A stretch of 64,000 bases of DNA from Aricia agestis (lineage: Eukaryota; Arthropoda; Insecta; Lepidoptera; Lycaenidae): assembly GCF_905147365.1 (NCBI RefSeq), contig NC_056428.1, forward strand, positions 9,206,001 through 9,270,000, in the 5' to 3' direction. The translations under genes were made by a program, and so were the position numbers. The notes under the pieces were generated by a model that worked only from the letters and a program-made list of their open reading frames with translations, was not told where the DNA came from and did not search any database. Positions 21,909 through 33,854 of this stretch are shown in pieces. The first letter of the stretch is position 1; the number at the start of each line of letters is the position of its first letter.

Positions 21909-22999
21909 CCACAACACGGCTAAAAGACCATAGTATTTAAAAGCATAGCAATCATCATAGTACTAAGATCTAAAAGTTGTATACCGGATCTGTCAGCAAC
22001 CGTACATACGTAAAGTAATATGCAACTTATAACACTGCAACACAATGCAATAGAAATGGTTCGGTGAACCGTTGCGCAATCTGTTGCGGGCGGGTTGCCG
22101 CGGGTCCGGCTGCGGTCCGGGTTGCGCAACCCGCCAGATCCTCCTCGGGAACCTTGACACCGAATGACGTCATTGACTAAAAAGTGTTTGCGCATCAAAT
22201 TACTCTTTTCGTAACGGCCTAAACTTATAGGATCTGTCCTACATAACTTCTAAATATAGCATGATATGACAGTATATTATGACATGATATAGAGTGATCG
22301 TAATATTTATGGTGGTTGAACAATGATACACTTAGAATATGTGCTTTTCGTTAGACGTATTTTGCTGAGCCCTTGTGACACAATGAAAAAGTTATTTTGC
22401 TATCTCAATCTATCCTTAATCAGATCTCCATGACTAATTAAGAGCATACCATCGACATCATAATAAAAGTAATATAACAGTCCAAAATATCAAAAACATG
22501 CTAATAAGATGTAGCTTATAATTTTGTAGCAAAAAATAAAATCATTACGTAGCACCTCTACGCTACGAGGCGCGTTGAAGTCTTTTGTTATGTAAATATT
22601 ATATAGTATATCACTGCTCCATATGACTATATTTGTTTCAAAATAGGCCATTAAGATAGTGAAATTTAATATTCTGAGACATAGTATGTCATATTATATA
22701 ATGTTTAAATCTATACACATGGAGAACTATTCAAAATTAGTCGAAAATCTATATATATTTTTTATAACATTCCAGCTTATTATTTTTTCGCTTCGCTTTT
22801 CCGCCCATGTTTTCAAATGGAACACAGTTTCGGTCTATCGCTTGTATTCACAACAGCCTATTATGTAAATTAGATAAATTACGTGCAATCTGATGACAAT
22901 CGTAGTTAGCAGTAAAAGTGGAGTGATAGAACTGAGTCATTGAACTAATAAACTCTATGGGAAATGTGAGCTGACATAATGACTATACTGTCGTTATAC

Positions 23000-23110
23000 T
23001 TCACATCATCATCATCATCATATCAGCCTATAGTCGTCCACTGCTGGACATAGGCCTCTGTCAATGAACGCCAAGATGACCGATCTCCTGCTACTCGCAT
23101 CCAACATGGG
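23000..23110 (+). repeat. Dispersed repeat R7 (CATCATCAT...CCACTGCTGGACATAGG)
   Basis: ATCATCATCATCATATCAGC, then GTCCACTGCTGGACATAGGC and AATGAACGCCAAG. I recognise this as a very common lepidopteran LINE-associated repeat. Confidence 0.6.
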
Positions 23111-23453
23111 CCTGCAACTTCAAATCTTTATCTATTAATAAATACATCATTCAATGATGTTTTCTACGCTTTTTTTTCATTTTGTAACTGATATTATGTT
23201 ATTTTATGAGCAATGTCCTGTAATTAATTTTGATGATAAATAAATTATTATTATTATTAAAATTTAATGTCTCTTGTTGATCTCTGATCAAATATAAAGC
23301 AGAATGACTGATAGATTAATGCACATGCACACGCCTAGTGCCTACATCTTGGAATTAGGAATGTCAAACTTCACACTGTTTTGCTCTACTTGTTAGAAAG
23401 TATTCGAGAGAACCTAAATATTATAATTTTTTTTTCAAATTGTATCCCTAAAG

Positions 23454-23841
23454 CAGCCTTTCCCAAAGTGGGCAATAACACCCCCTTGTGGACGCTGAAG
23501 GTCTACAGAAGGGCGGTGTGGGACCCAGAAAAATGGGAGCGTTGTGTAGACGCTTGGGGGATGATTTGTAATTTCATTTCAAATGCATCTATTATTAGGT
23601 TTAATCTTTGGCTAGTAAGTTTTGGAGGCGAATTCTTAGAATTTCATTTGTTAAAAAAAAATCCCGGAATTCCGGGATTGGACAAAATTCGGGAATGCAA
23701 ATAAGTCGGTAGTGATATGGTTTGAAATCGACTATAGCATATGATATGGAGATAAGAAAGTAGGAGAAACAATTGGGGGGGCGTTAAAAATTAATTTGTT
23801 CTCATAGTGGGCAGTAGACAAAATAAGTTTGGGAACCCATG
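23454..23841. mobile_element. Non-autonomous hAT-like element with 8-bp target duplication
   Basis: CCCTAAAG flanks both ends exactly (23446-23453 and 23842-23849). The ends read CAGCCTTTCCCAAAG and, inverted, CATGGGTTCCCAAAC, the usual hAT form (CA..TTCCCAAA). A short frame across it has no transposase likeness. Confidence 0.85.
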
Positions 23842-24339
23842 CCCTAAAGGATTAAAATATTATGGAATAATTATTTACAAATGAAGCGGGCGAAGCTGCA
23901 AAAAAATGAAGTTTGAAATAATATCCAAACTAAGCAATACCAGATTCAACCTATTCAGATTACTCTTCCTTTCTGTTAATGTCGTTAACTGCCTTCCTCA
24001 CCATTAACCCTCTCCATAACTGCATATGTACCGCTGCTGTTGCTGCGCTGCTGCACGTGGAGAGGGAGTTTGCTGTAGCCTGTAGGGAATAGACTTCACA
24101 ACAATAACTAGTACAACCATCGATTTAGCTCCGTAGTAGGTATATGAACTCAGCTCCATATACAATAGTACATTGTGACATAACATTATCTAACGCGTGA
24201 ACCAATCCGCTCCGCAAGGAATAAACCACTTTCACTGTCCTTTTAACCTTTATACTTCGCCCTTACCGAGCACAGTTACTCAATGTTAACTAACGATTAA
24301 TTAACCAACAAACTATCTTAAAAGAAAAAATTATCAGTT

Positions 24340-24735
24340 CACTAGCTGTCCCGGTGAACTTCGTGTCACTTTAAAACCTTCCCTGGACTTCTACGAATAT
24401 TTTAAGACTAAAATCAGCCCAATCCGTTCAGCCGTTTTCGAGTTTTAGCGCGACTAACACATTTGGAAATCCATTTTTATATATAAGATTATCCTGCGAC
24501 TAGCTGTTGCCCGCGACTTGCTAAGTGTCATCCACGAAGCTTTTCCACATTTTCACTTATTTTTCTCTTCAATTAGTCGTAGCGTTTTATTACATTAGAG
24601 TCCTAAATCTTTCTCGATAAATGGACTGTTTAAGACAAAAAGATTTTTCAATTCGAACCCGTAGTTCCTGAGATTAGCGCATTCAAGCAAACTCTTGATT
24701 ATTATTAATTTAATAATATTAAAGTATAGATTCAA
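24340..24735 (+). repeat. Two neighbouring lepidopteran repeats (ACTAGCTGTCCCGG type)
   Basis: The first runs from ACTAGCTGTCCCGGTGAAC through AATCCGTTCAGCCGTTTTCG to TTTTTATATATAAGA. The second starts at GACTAGCTGTTGCCCGCGAC and ends GAGATTAGCGCATTCAAGCA...AAAGTATAGATT. Both are well-known interspersed types. Confidence 0.65.
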
Positions 24736-25745
24736 AAAGAGACTCTCTCCCTGAATGTAGGTAAGTTTGTTTACTTACATGAAAAAGGCTGCAAAAAAAG
24801 AACGGATTTAGAAAAAAAACATCACAGATATTGTAGACGACCCGGACGAGGTAGGACTGTGTCACGGCAAAGTACAAGACTCCCGCGGGATTTCAATAGC
24901 ATCCACGTAACTCGCATCTAATGCGCATTCAAATAACACTTAATAATTACATTATATAATTAAATATTTAGCCTGAATAAATGATGAATTGGTTGTAACC
25001 AGCAGCAGTTAGTTATAAATTAATTAACTTGAAATTCGATGACTGGGAAAGTGTTTTTATGAAATTTGTCGTAAACTTTATAATTTTTTATTGCTTCGTT
25101 ATGATCGAATTAATCGATTTGAAGCATACTTCGGCTCAAAATTTGTTAAAAAGTATGTCGAGGTATCCCAATTCCCACCTTAATCCCAGTTAAGGTATCA
25201 ATCCCTTAATATTTATTTACTTCCATTATGCATATAAATTGTACAAAGATTTCCTTGACATGATAAAAAGATTTTCTAGTTAGGAGAGATCAAAATTTTT
25301 GGTAAGACATAAACGTTTGCTTGTAACTTGTCTTCAAAGTATTTTTGTTATTCCCGCCTACTTCTGTACTTAGATCAATAATTAAAACTGTTGTTTATAC
25401 CTGTTCGTAAGTAATAGTATATAATTAGTATATTATTATCATTACAAAAGAAAATAAGTCAATGTTAACAACGTAAACTATCCTCGTTCCTATTAATAAC
25501 ATTTTAAAATTGTCCGCAAGCAGACCTTAGGACTACCCCATTGCCTCACCTCTACTCGGAAGAAATTCATGAATGAGCGACCTCATGGTTACCCCTACTC
25601 GTACCATGACTCTCGCAGTAGGCGACGAAGTCGAGGAAAACCCCAAGATTTTTTGTCGATTTAGCATTGACGGAGGTATCGTGGTAGAGGGCCGAGACGA
25701 TCGTCTTACAAAATCGTATCGCGTGCATCTTTACGTTGGTCGAAG

Positions 25746-25857
25746 TATAAAGCGTCGCGGCGGCAGAGGTTGCAGCCATTCCGACGCAAACGCAGCTCAG
25801 ACAAGCTTGTGAACGAAGTTTAGACAAAAGTGACAAATAAGGCAGTGTTACGATACC
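25746..25857 (+). promoter_or_regulatory. Candidate TATA box and 5' UTR exon of the protease homologue
   Basis: TATAAA at 25746-25751 is followed 30 bp later by an initiator-like CCATTCC (A at 25778). A strong donor, ACC|GTAAGT, lies at 25857/25858. The acceptor CTTTTTTCGCAG ending at 26862, three bases before the ATG, needs exactly such an upstream non-coding exon. The link across the 1-kb intron is inferred. An alternative start near 26683 (TCAGTGT, with TATAATATT 32 bp before) is also possible. Confidence 0.4.
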
Positions 25858-26865
25858 GTAAGTGCCAAATAAGTGTTTAGAAAGTGATTTAGTGCGCTCA
25901 AAATTAATATTTTCCGGGAAGTTACTAAACCTAATAATTCTATATTAAAATTTTATAAAAATCAAAAGTATGAAATAAAATAAAAAATTCAAATATTTTA
26001 CTAAAAAGTGTTAACCAAAAATTAAGATTTCTTTCGTTTGTAAATTATGCCAAAAAGTGTTTTTTAAAATGCATATTGTAGACTGCAATACTATGCATTT
26101 AATGTTGACAAGGCATTGCCCACTCCAAGACATGCATTTTAGAACAGTTCACGTATTTGCGGACAAACTCCTACATAAACTTTCACTTTAATCTGATAAC
26201 AATGAAACTCGAGACTGAAGTTAAATTTACCGCAACTGATGTAATTACAAACTGTGTCAGTCCAATAAAAAAAATATAAATAAAGTTTATTGAGTCCAAA
26301 TGCTGTAACCTATTGCATAATTAAAAAGTATAACGTAGGAAGTTACATCAGAGGTTGCGAGAAATGGTGACGCACCGAAAGAAACGCGCGAAGAATTGCA
26401 AATCGCAAAACTCTTGTGCCGGTTTTTGGTGACATTGACACCATTTGCTATACTCCATAACATGAGTAACTAATAGAAAACAAAGCTTATGTTCATTTTT
26501 AACATTATAATAATATGATTAAGTATATTTTTTATTGTTCAGATGTTCAAAATAAGCATAATCTAATATCAAAACATTTGAGGCCTATAGCATACAATTT
26601 TCTAAGCTGTTCAAGAATTTTAAGTCAGGCCAATTAATTTATATCATCAGTATAATATTGAGATGTGTCTTTTATACGTAACTCAGTGTCATTACACAAG
26701 AGAGTGCTGTCGCGGACTCACGCTCCCCTGCACAGTCTCGGCTCCGACAAAGACACTTACCGCTTACGTAACAGAGTTCGTGAAAGTAAAAGTGATTATC
26801 CATGAGTTTCGAAACCGCTCGTGTGGGACTCTAATTTGTTTACATACAACCTTTTTTCGCAGATC

Positions 26866-29800
26866 ATGCGGTGGCTCACGTGTAGTATACTGCTGCTAGT
26901 GATAGCTAGCGCGACGGCTGACTGGTCGTGGAACGACGATACGGAGAAAAAGAGCGAGGACAATGAGAAGACACCGGAACTATTGCAGGGGGAGGAATCT
27001 GAGACACAGGAAAAAGTCTCCGAGACTAATGGAACGGTACTCGATGATATCGTCGATGAATTGGTGAGCAGCAAGCAGGGTAGAAGTTTGAACGGCTTCG
27101 ACGACGTGTACAGCGATCCCACGATTAAGGAGGCTTTAGATTCTGGTGACGACGCCGAGGCCAGGAACCTTATTAAGGATCGCCTCTGCACATTGGGTCT
27201 TGTACAAGTAAGTTATGGTTTATATTTTGAATGGTTTTAAATAAATTGAATTGGTATTACGAGTATATAAATTGCAGGTAAAAATCTTGAATTTTTAGAA
27301 TCTTGTCCCTTTGTTCACATTGTTTAAGGAGAATATTATATTATTAAACTAATTATAACTTTGTTATATTTTTAGTGCGAGGATGGTGAAAACCAAGAAA
27401 AAAGAGCCTACGGATACTCACCAGAAGAACTTATTTACGCACAACCAGTAGACATTAAGCCTATTGGAAAACCAGTTGCATCGATTCCCGTACGAGGCCC
27501 ACCGAGAGCCTATGGCCCTGCCAAGCCTATGCCCTACCCCCCACACCATTCTAAGGCTCCACCAAAACGACCGAACTACGGACCTCACAGGCCCGGTTTC
27601 TCTGACAAATACGGAGTCGTAGGCGGTAACTACCAATATGCCCAAAATAGTGCATCTTACGGTGGAGAAACTAACTATGTAACGAGACGACCGACATTTG
27701 GCAACGACGGACCATATGCGTTTGAGAACTCAAAACCCAGTTACAATAAACCACCCACACACTCTAACACCAAAACAGAAACGGTTGTGCAACAGCACGT
27801 ACATCATCACTATGTGCATGAAGACGCAGACAAAAATCCTAAGGTTATAATCAAGCCTGTTGCCGTACCTGTAGGATCAGTTGGTAACTTGGCGTCACAA
27901 AACATCCAAGGACAAGATTTCGGCGACTTCTCTGCTTCAGGCGCAGAATTCAATGGTGGATTTAAGCCTATGTCATCAAACTATCCTTTCAACAACAAAC
28001 CAGGTTTTGATGACTCCGACACGATTTATGGATCACAATATGGTAATAACAAGGGAAGCTCCCATTTACTGTCCCAAGGATTGCCTAATCCCAATGGTTT
28101 CGACGATCAAAAATATGGTAGCTCCTATGGTGCTCAAAATACTGACTTCTACAAAAAAGAATTGAACGTTGGATCGTCCAGCAACTTGTACAACCAGGGA
28201 CCAGCTACTTTCGGCCAAAGCGATCAATATCAGCAAAGTTATCATGAACCCAAAGCTCAGGGGCTCGAATGTGTCTGTGTTAGCTACGATCAGTGTCCTA
28301 GTCAAGAAATCATTGGCCGTAGAGACGATTTATATCTTCCCATCGATCCACGTAACAAAGGCAGTGAAATTGTAGCTTTGACTGAGGAGCAATTGGACAA
28401 CTTAAATAAAAACGTAACTGAATCTGATGACAGCGTAACAAATGCAACTGAAACTAAAAAAGTTAGTAAACGTGAAGCCGACGAAGACAAGGACAAAGAA
28501 GCTACAAAAGAAATCGAACCTGTAAGTAAAACTCATTTAAATTATATAGAAACTAGTAACATCATAAAAATTGTAAGCTCACCCGTTCCATCCTCACCAT
28601 TATAATTCCTAATCATTCATCACTGCTACAAAACCTGGGGTAACATAATATAATATTTCAATGACATATTCACTCATTTGAAATATTATAGACAAAAGGA
28701 CAACTAAACAAAGGGCACTTACAATTTAACACTAAATAAATTCGACACTAAATATCGAAATATTACTGCAGCGCCTCTTTGGATCGGCCGGATACGGAGG
28801 CAATGGCGGCGGTAATGCCGGATTCGGAGGCATTAATGGCGGTGGTAATAACAACAAACAAGTGCAGCCTACGTTTGGTGTCTCTTTTGGGTTGCCCCAG
28901 CCTTCCAATGGCTATCCCATCAATCCCTACAATTCGAATCCTTTAATAAATCCATATGGACCGGCTTTGAATACCGGGGGATTCAATTTAGGTTTAATCT
29001 CGGTGAACCCCTTACTAGCAGTACAAGTGACCAAAAACGATTACGGCGACAAAGTTATAAAGCCTTTCGTTAATTTGCACGTCACGCCTAATGAACACGT
29101 GGTAAATAAAATAGGTCATTTATTCCATGAAAAGAAACATTATCTTTTGAACAAACATGAACACTATCACAATTACAATCCATACGTAGGACACCCGCCA
29201 AGACCATATGTACCAGGTCCACATGATTATCCTCATTATAACGATATACATAGACCAGTGTATCCTCAACCACAAATATACTCCCCACATTATCCTCACC
29301 ATGGTCCTGGGCCTTCCGGACCTTACGGACATCATCGAGTGCAGCCCTATAGCAGTAACGGTCAGCCACACTCGATCGATGATGACTATTACGACGACGA
29401 CAACACAGAAAACTACGAAAATCCTCTTGATTACAATAATCACTATCAAGACACACACGATAGGTCTTTTAATGCCACAAATTATGATGTTGACAATCGA
29501 AACTATGCTAATCGTTATGCTCACGCCCGTTCCCTTTCGTTTCCTTCTCAATCCAATGGGGCAAGCCAGCCGAGCCAAACAATTAGATTTCCCGACAGAA
29601 GAAGGAGAGAGACTCCTAGGGAAAATCCCGGAACAGAAATTATCGAGGAGGTAAAATCTCCTTCAATTAGAGTTACTTCCACCCATAGATAAATAATATT
29701 AAAACTTTTTGTTATTTTAGCGTCAAGGATACTTCGGCCGACCACAGTACCAGCAGTGTCAACAGAACCAAGTGTGCTGTCGCCGCCCATTACGGCCGCA

Positions 29801-30828
29801 AGCTTCTAACAAAGGACAGTGCGGAATCCGTCACTCCCAAGGAATCAACGGAAGGATCAAGACTCCCAGCTACGTTGACGGTGACAGTGAATTCGGAGAA
29901 TATCCTTGGCAAGTCGCCATTCTGAAGAAGGATCCCAAAGAGTCTGTCTACGTCTGCGGAGGAACTCTTATCGATGGGCTTCACATCATGACTGCTGCTC
30001 ATTGCATTAAATCGTACGTATTTTGACTGACAAATCAGTACCGTATTTCAAACTTGAGAATAATTTAAAGCAACAAACTAAATAGACACTAGACAGATTG
30101 AATGGTCCAAAAGGTTTTAAAGAGTTCACATCCATGCTCAAGTAAAAATAGATTTTGTCAATATTTTCCGATTTTATACTATCCATAGACCATATTAAAT
30201 AAGATGTTCACTTTTCAGATACAAAGGATTCGAGTTGAGAGTGCGCTTAGGAGAATGGGACGTCAACCACGACGTCGAGTTCTATCCCTACGTGGAGAGA
30301 GACGTGGTGTCCGTGCACGTCCACCCCACGTACTACGCCGGAACGCTCGACAACGACCTGGCCATCCTGAAACTCGAGCACCCAGTCGACTATACCAAGT
30401 ACCCGCACATCAGCCCCGCCTGCCTGCCCGACAAGTACACCGACTACGCCGGCCAAAGATGCTGGACCACCGGCTGGGGCAAGGATGCGTTCGGCACCAA
30501 CGGGAAATACCAGAACATCCTCAAGGAAGTCGACGTGCCGATTCTTGGTCACAACCAGTGCCAGCAGCAGCTGAGGCAGACTCGTCTCGGCTACAACTAC
30601 GAGCTGAACCCTGGGTTCCTGTGCGCCGGAGGAGAGGAAGGCAAGGACGCCTGCAAGGGTGACGGAGGTGGTCCCCTGGTGTGCGAGCGTGGCGGAACCT
30701 GGCAGCTAGTCGGTGTAGTCTCCTGGGGTATCGGTTGCGGGCAACCAGGAGTGCCCGGAGTCTACGTGAAAGTGGCTCACTACCTGGACTGGATCGCACA
30801 GATCACTGGGAAATTTTCACCTTATTAA
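26866..30828 (+). CDS. Clip-domain serine protease homologue, catalytically dead (scarface-like)
   Basis: Five coding exons: 26866-27207, 27376-28521, 28772-29650, 29721-30013 and 30219-30828, giving 1089 residues. All joins have GT..AG ends and keep phase. Residues 1-18 are a signal peptide. Residues 115-789 are a Gly/Pro/Asn/Tyr/His-rich extension. Clip-type cysteines are split: C413, C415 and C421 in exon 2, C802, C808 and C809 in exon 4. A trypsin-like domain follows from about residue 835. His883 (TAAHC) and Asp933 (DNDLA) are kept, but the serine site reads GDGGGP (Gly1036), so it should not cleave peptides. Such homologues act as secreted cofactors or matrix regulators. The N-terminal block and Ser-to-Gly change suggest Drosophila scarface; a prophenoloxidase-activating-factor-2-like cofactor is the alternative. 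Family certain, orthology moderate. Confidence 0.9.
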
Positions 30829-31083
30829 GTATAAATGACGTGGAGTCTATAAAAGCAGGATACAGACGAATATTAGGTTCGTTTATGAAAAGTTCTTGAG
30901 ACTTATTGATATTTGAAAGCTTTTTACCATAAAATATTAGTAAACTCTGTTTTACCGGAAAGAGTCTTGTAGCCTCCAGATTAGATGTTAGATGTTATTT
31001 ATATGAATAATTTATTATGCTCCTTTGAACGGTAATGTTCAGAGATGAAAAGTAAATGCATGTGCAGTTTTTGTAAAATATTT

Positions 31084-31089
31084 AATAAA
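31084..31089 (+). terminator. Poly(A) signal of the protease homologue
   Basis: AATAAA lies 256 nt after the stop codon at 30828, followed by a T-rich stretch. It is the first canonical hexamer downstream. Confidence 0.6.
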
Positions 31090-31349
31090 TATTATTTTTT
31101 TTAATCAGCATTATTACTTGTATTTAGCTAATTAATTATTTCCCCTGTGGTAAAAAATTAAATATCTAGTTCCAAGAACTGATTTTTATAGGTCTACCAG
31201 AACCAATCTGATGGCAAAAAGTGAGAAAATAAATTGACTCTAGCAATACCGGGGTAATTGGAATAAAACATTTATTTAGACCCCATGATGTTATATTATA
31301 AAAAAAATCATTGGATAGACCTATAAAAATATTTATTGTTTAATTATCT

Positions 31350-31619
31350 ATATCTATAAAACTTAAAGGTGACTGACTGACATGGTGATCTATCAACGCA
31401 CAGCCCAAACCATAGACTTATTTAATACATCCGACACAGTATAGCAATATGACATAGGGACTAATATTGCTATACTGTGATCCAGGACCAAACCACATTT
31501 TGTTGCATGCAGGTAGATGTTATGACGTAGGCATTCGCTAAGAAAGGGTTTTGATAAATTCCAACCCCAAGGGGTTAAAATAGGGGATGAAAGTTTGTAT
31601 ATAATAATCTTATAGCTTT

Positions 31620-31630
<11 letters not shown>
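31350..31630 (+). repeat. Dispersed repeat family R2, copy 2
   Basis: CTATAAAACTTAAAGGTGAC, TGACTGACATGGTGATCTAT and AACGCACAGCCCAAACC open it. TGCATGCAGGTAGATGTTAT and AACCCCAAGGGG follow. It is related to 5945-6180 and ends at an (AT)n run. Confidence 0.65.

Positions 31631-31705
<75 letters not shown>
31622..31705. repeat. (AT)n microsatellite
   Basis: About 80 bp of AT dinucleotides between repeats R2 and R5. The other (AT)n run in this window (15365) also lies beside R5. Confidence 0.95.
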
Positions 31706-31706
<1 letters not shown>

Positions 31707-31811
31707 TTGTATATAATTGGAATCGATCTAGCTAGGAATCATTTTTAGAAAATGTCATTTAATTCGTGTTTTATCGAATACCGAGCAAAGCTCGGTCAAA
31801 TAGCTAGTACT
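31706..31811 (+). repeat. Repeat family R5, third copy
   Basis: TTCTTGTATATAATTGGAAT through ACCGAGCAAAGCTCGGTCAA matches the inverted pair at 14866-15263 but lacks an internal stretch. Confidence 0.75.
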
Positions 31812-33130
31812 TCTTAATGCGAGCGAAGCCGCGGGCAAAAGCTCGTTAAGTTATTGTTTTCCACTTATTAAGTGTACAACAATACTATGAAATGCATAAG
31901 TATAGAATTTTTTTATTTTATTAAATTAAGCCATTTCGAATTCGACTCACTGTAGTCTGTAAACATAATGAAAATACTTAAGTAGATTTTTAGATACATT
32001 CTGAGATTACAGTACTATTAACCACGACACTATCATCATGTATTTCCATTTTCCTATTGCTGTGAAAGTTCCTAGACAGTTACCGGAGCCTATCTTAACG
32101 AAGATATTGTGGTTATAAACAAGTTAACTATATTTTATACCTATGACGTAATGGAGCAAAGAAACATAATACAATATTAGGTTAACCTTATTTAAATAGA
32201 ATTGGGACTTCAATATTAAGTTTAATTCAGTGAGCAGCTAAAACGAAGAAATCAAAAAGCACGATAATTTTAAATTATAACATTTTTAAGACCCTTCTGA
32301 CAGTGAGCGGCATCACGCATTCAAGCGTTCTGCGTTCGCCTTCTACATTTGAGCCATAAAGTTAATATACCTAGCGGAATAGAGCAACCTTTGATTATAT
32401 ACTATATAATCAAAAAGAGCAACAATCTCGAGCTGTCAAACGAAACTTAAATTGGTTTTCATCTATGTGAAAAATATGTGTACGTATACACTTACACAAT
32501 CATGATTGAAGAATTCTATGTGATTAAAATTGTCAACGTGCGGCACGTGCCGACAGGAAGTCAAAAAAAGGAGTGCTGCTGTCATGTATCACACGTCTCT
32601 TTTTAACACGCAGTGTTACTGATAGTGACATCTCTCTTGCTCAGGCCTTTGTTTCTCTATTCCGCTAGGTGTATTAAGTTTATGGTTTGAGCGTACAAGT
32701 AGTTTGAGTGAAGGAGTCTGACGTGGTCAGAGAGCCCCCTAAATAAATAAGTAAAATAAAAATAAAAAATAAAAAAGCATTTTATTTCCTCTAACTTAAG
32801 CTAGTTTTACAAATAACTATATTTTACTAGTGCGTTAACAACATTTTTCTTTTGACTCTACATACATATTATTTTTACACGTAATATAAACTTAATAAAA
32901 ATGTTACAATTTTTTTAAAGTTTTTTTGAAAAATTTATAAGTATAGTAAATATTTTTAAATGAGGAACCCCTCTCGGGTAAAGGCCTCTTCCAAACCTAA
33001 CCATTTTTCCCGGTCATGGGCCACATCACAATAGACATGCCACGTCTTGCCAGTTTGGCCCTGCAACTTTTCTTATCAGAAGATGGCGCTATATTTTCAT
33101 GCACGCTTCTGGTAAGTACACAACACAACT
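31812..33130. other. Unassigned spacer between protease homologue and IQCK
   Basis: No coding frame with family likeness. A short inverted pair (TTTGGCCCTGCAAC at 33054 and its inverse near 33202) frames a LINE fragment. A short mirror of TATATAATC near 32390-32412 is noted. Confidence 0.4.
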
Positions 33131-33220
33131 TGGAGAGGACCACAAGGAAAACGACCGAGAGGTAGACCACACGCACGCTGGGATGACGACATAAGAAACG
33201 TTGCAGGGCCAAACATAGGT
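33131..33220 (+). pseudogene. LINE C-terminal scrap
   Basis: WRGPQGKRPRGRPHARWDDD continuing IRNVAG is the typical end of RTE/CR1-like LINE proteins. Only about 30 codons remain. Confidence 0.6.
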
Positions 33221-33311
33221 AACAAAAAATTTAAACAACTATACAACCTTACATTTAAGTTTTATAAAGCGCCAACAGATGGCAATCTTATACTTTTTAT
33301 GTTTTTGACAT

Positions 33312-33676
33312 TTGGCCGTGTTCGTCGGCGTATTTTTGGACAAACCTTTTATTGCGCATGTCCAAAAGATGTCATGGCAACGCCATAACAAGTTGCTGGT
33401 CAAGTCGTAAACAACGTATTAATTGTTTATACATGATTAAAATAATAAAAACTAAGCATAAAAACATAAGCCTAAATTGTCTAAAATAATTTATTTTACA
33501 CTATAATAGTGTTTGATTATTTTAGAATGGAAAATATGGTTATGGATCACTTGGAAAAAGTAGTGGAGGAAGTTATCGAGGTAGGTATTAATATTATTTA
33601 AATGGTTAAATGTCAAGTCGTAAACAAACAGTATATATTAAGTCTATGCTAAAAATTACGCCGACGAACACGGCCA
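33312..33676. mobile_element. Short inverted-repeat element carrying an exon-like frame
   Basis: TTGGCCGTGTTCGTCGGCGT at the left recurs inverted at the right (about 26 bp). Inside, a TTTTAG acceptor-like site precedes ATG at 33527 and 18 codons (MENMVMDHLEKVVEEVIE), ending exactly at GAG|GTAGGT (33580). This looks like a first coding exon with its donor, left over from a larger autonomous element. An exon of another transcript cannot be excluded. Confidence 0.5.
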
Positions 33677-33854
33677 AGGGATTTGAAACAGTACTTTGAC
33701 AATTTATCAGACAATCAGTACTTATATTGTTTATTTTCAGTTTTTCTCTATGCAATCAGATAATGTTGAGATCAAAACAAAGCTTAACGTACTACTTTTA
33801 CTTGTTTGTGTTTATTTTGTAGTGTTATTCGTAATTAATTAATAATTAGCAATA

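Noticed and set aside
22040..22150. GC-rich inverted segment (GTTGCGGGCGGGTTGCC region)
   Set aside because: Arms are short and interrupted; not distinct enough to call an element.
23381..23704. 107-codon plus-strand frame
   Set aside because: It runs from flank into the hAT-like element and has no transposase residues.
25573..25812. Opposing frames of 79-89 codons in the GC-rich island
   Set aside because: No likeness to any protein I know; the longer one needs a TTG start. Better explained by base composition and a non-coding exon.
29088..30799. Long antisense and shifted frames within the protease homologue
   Set aside because: They shadow strong codon bias in the real exons; the exon chain explains the region fully.
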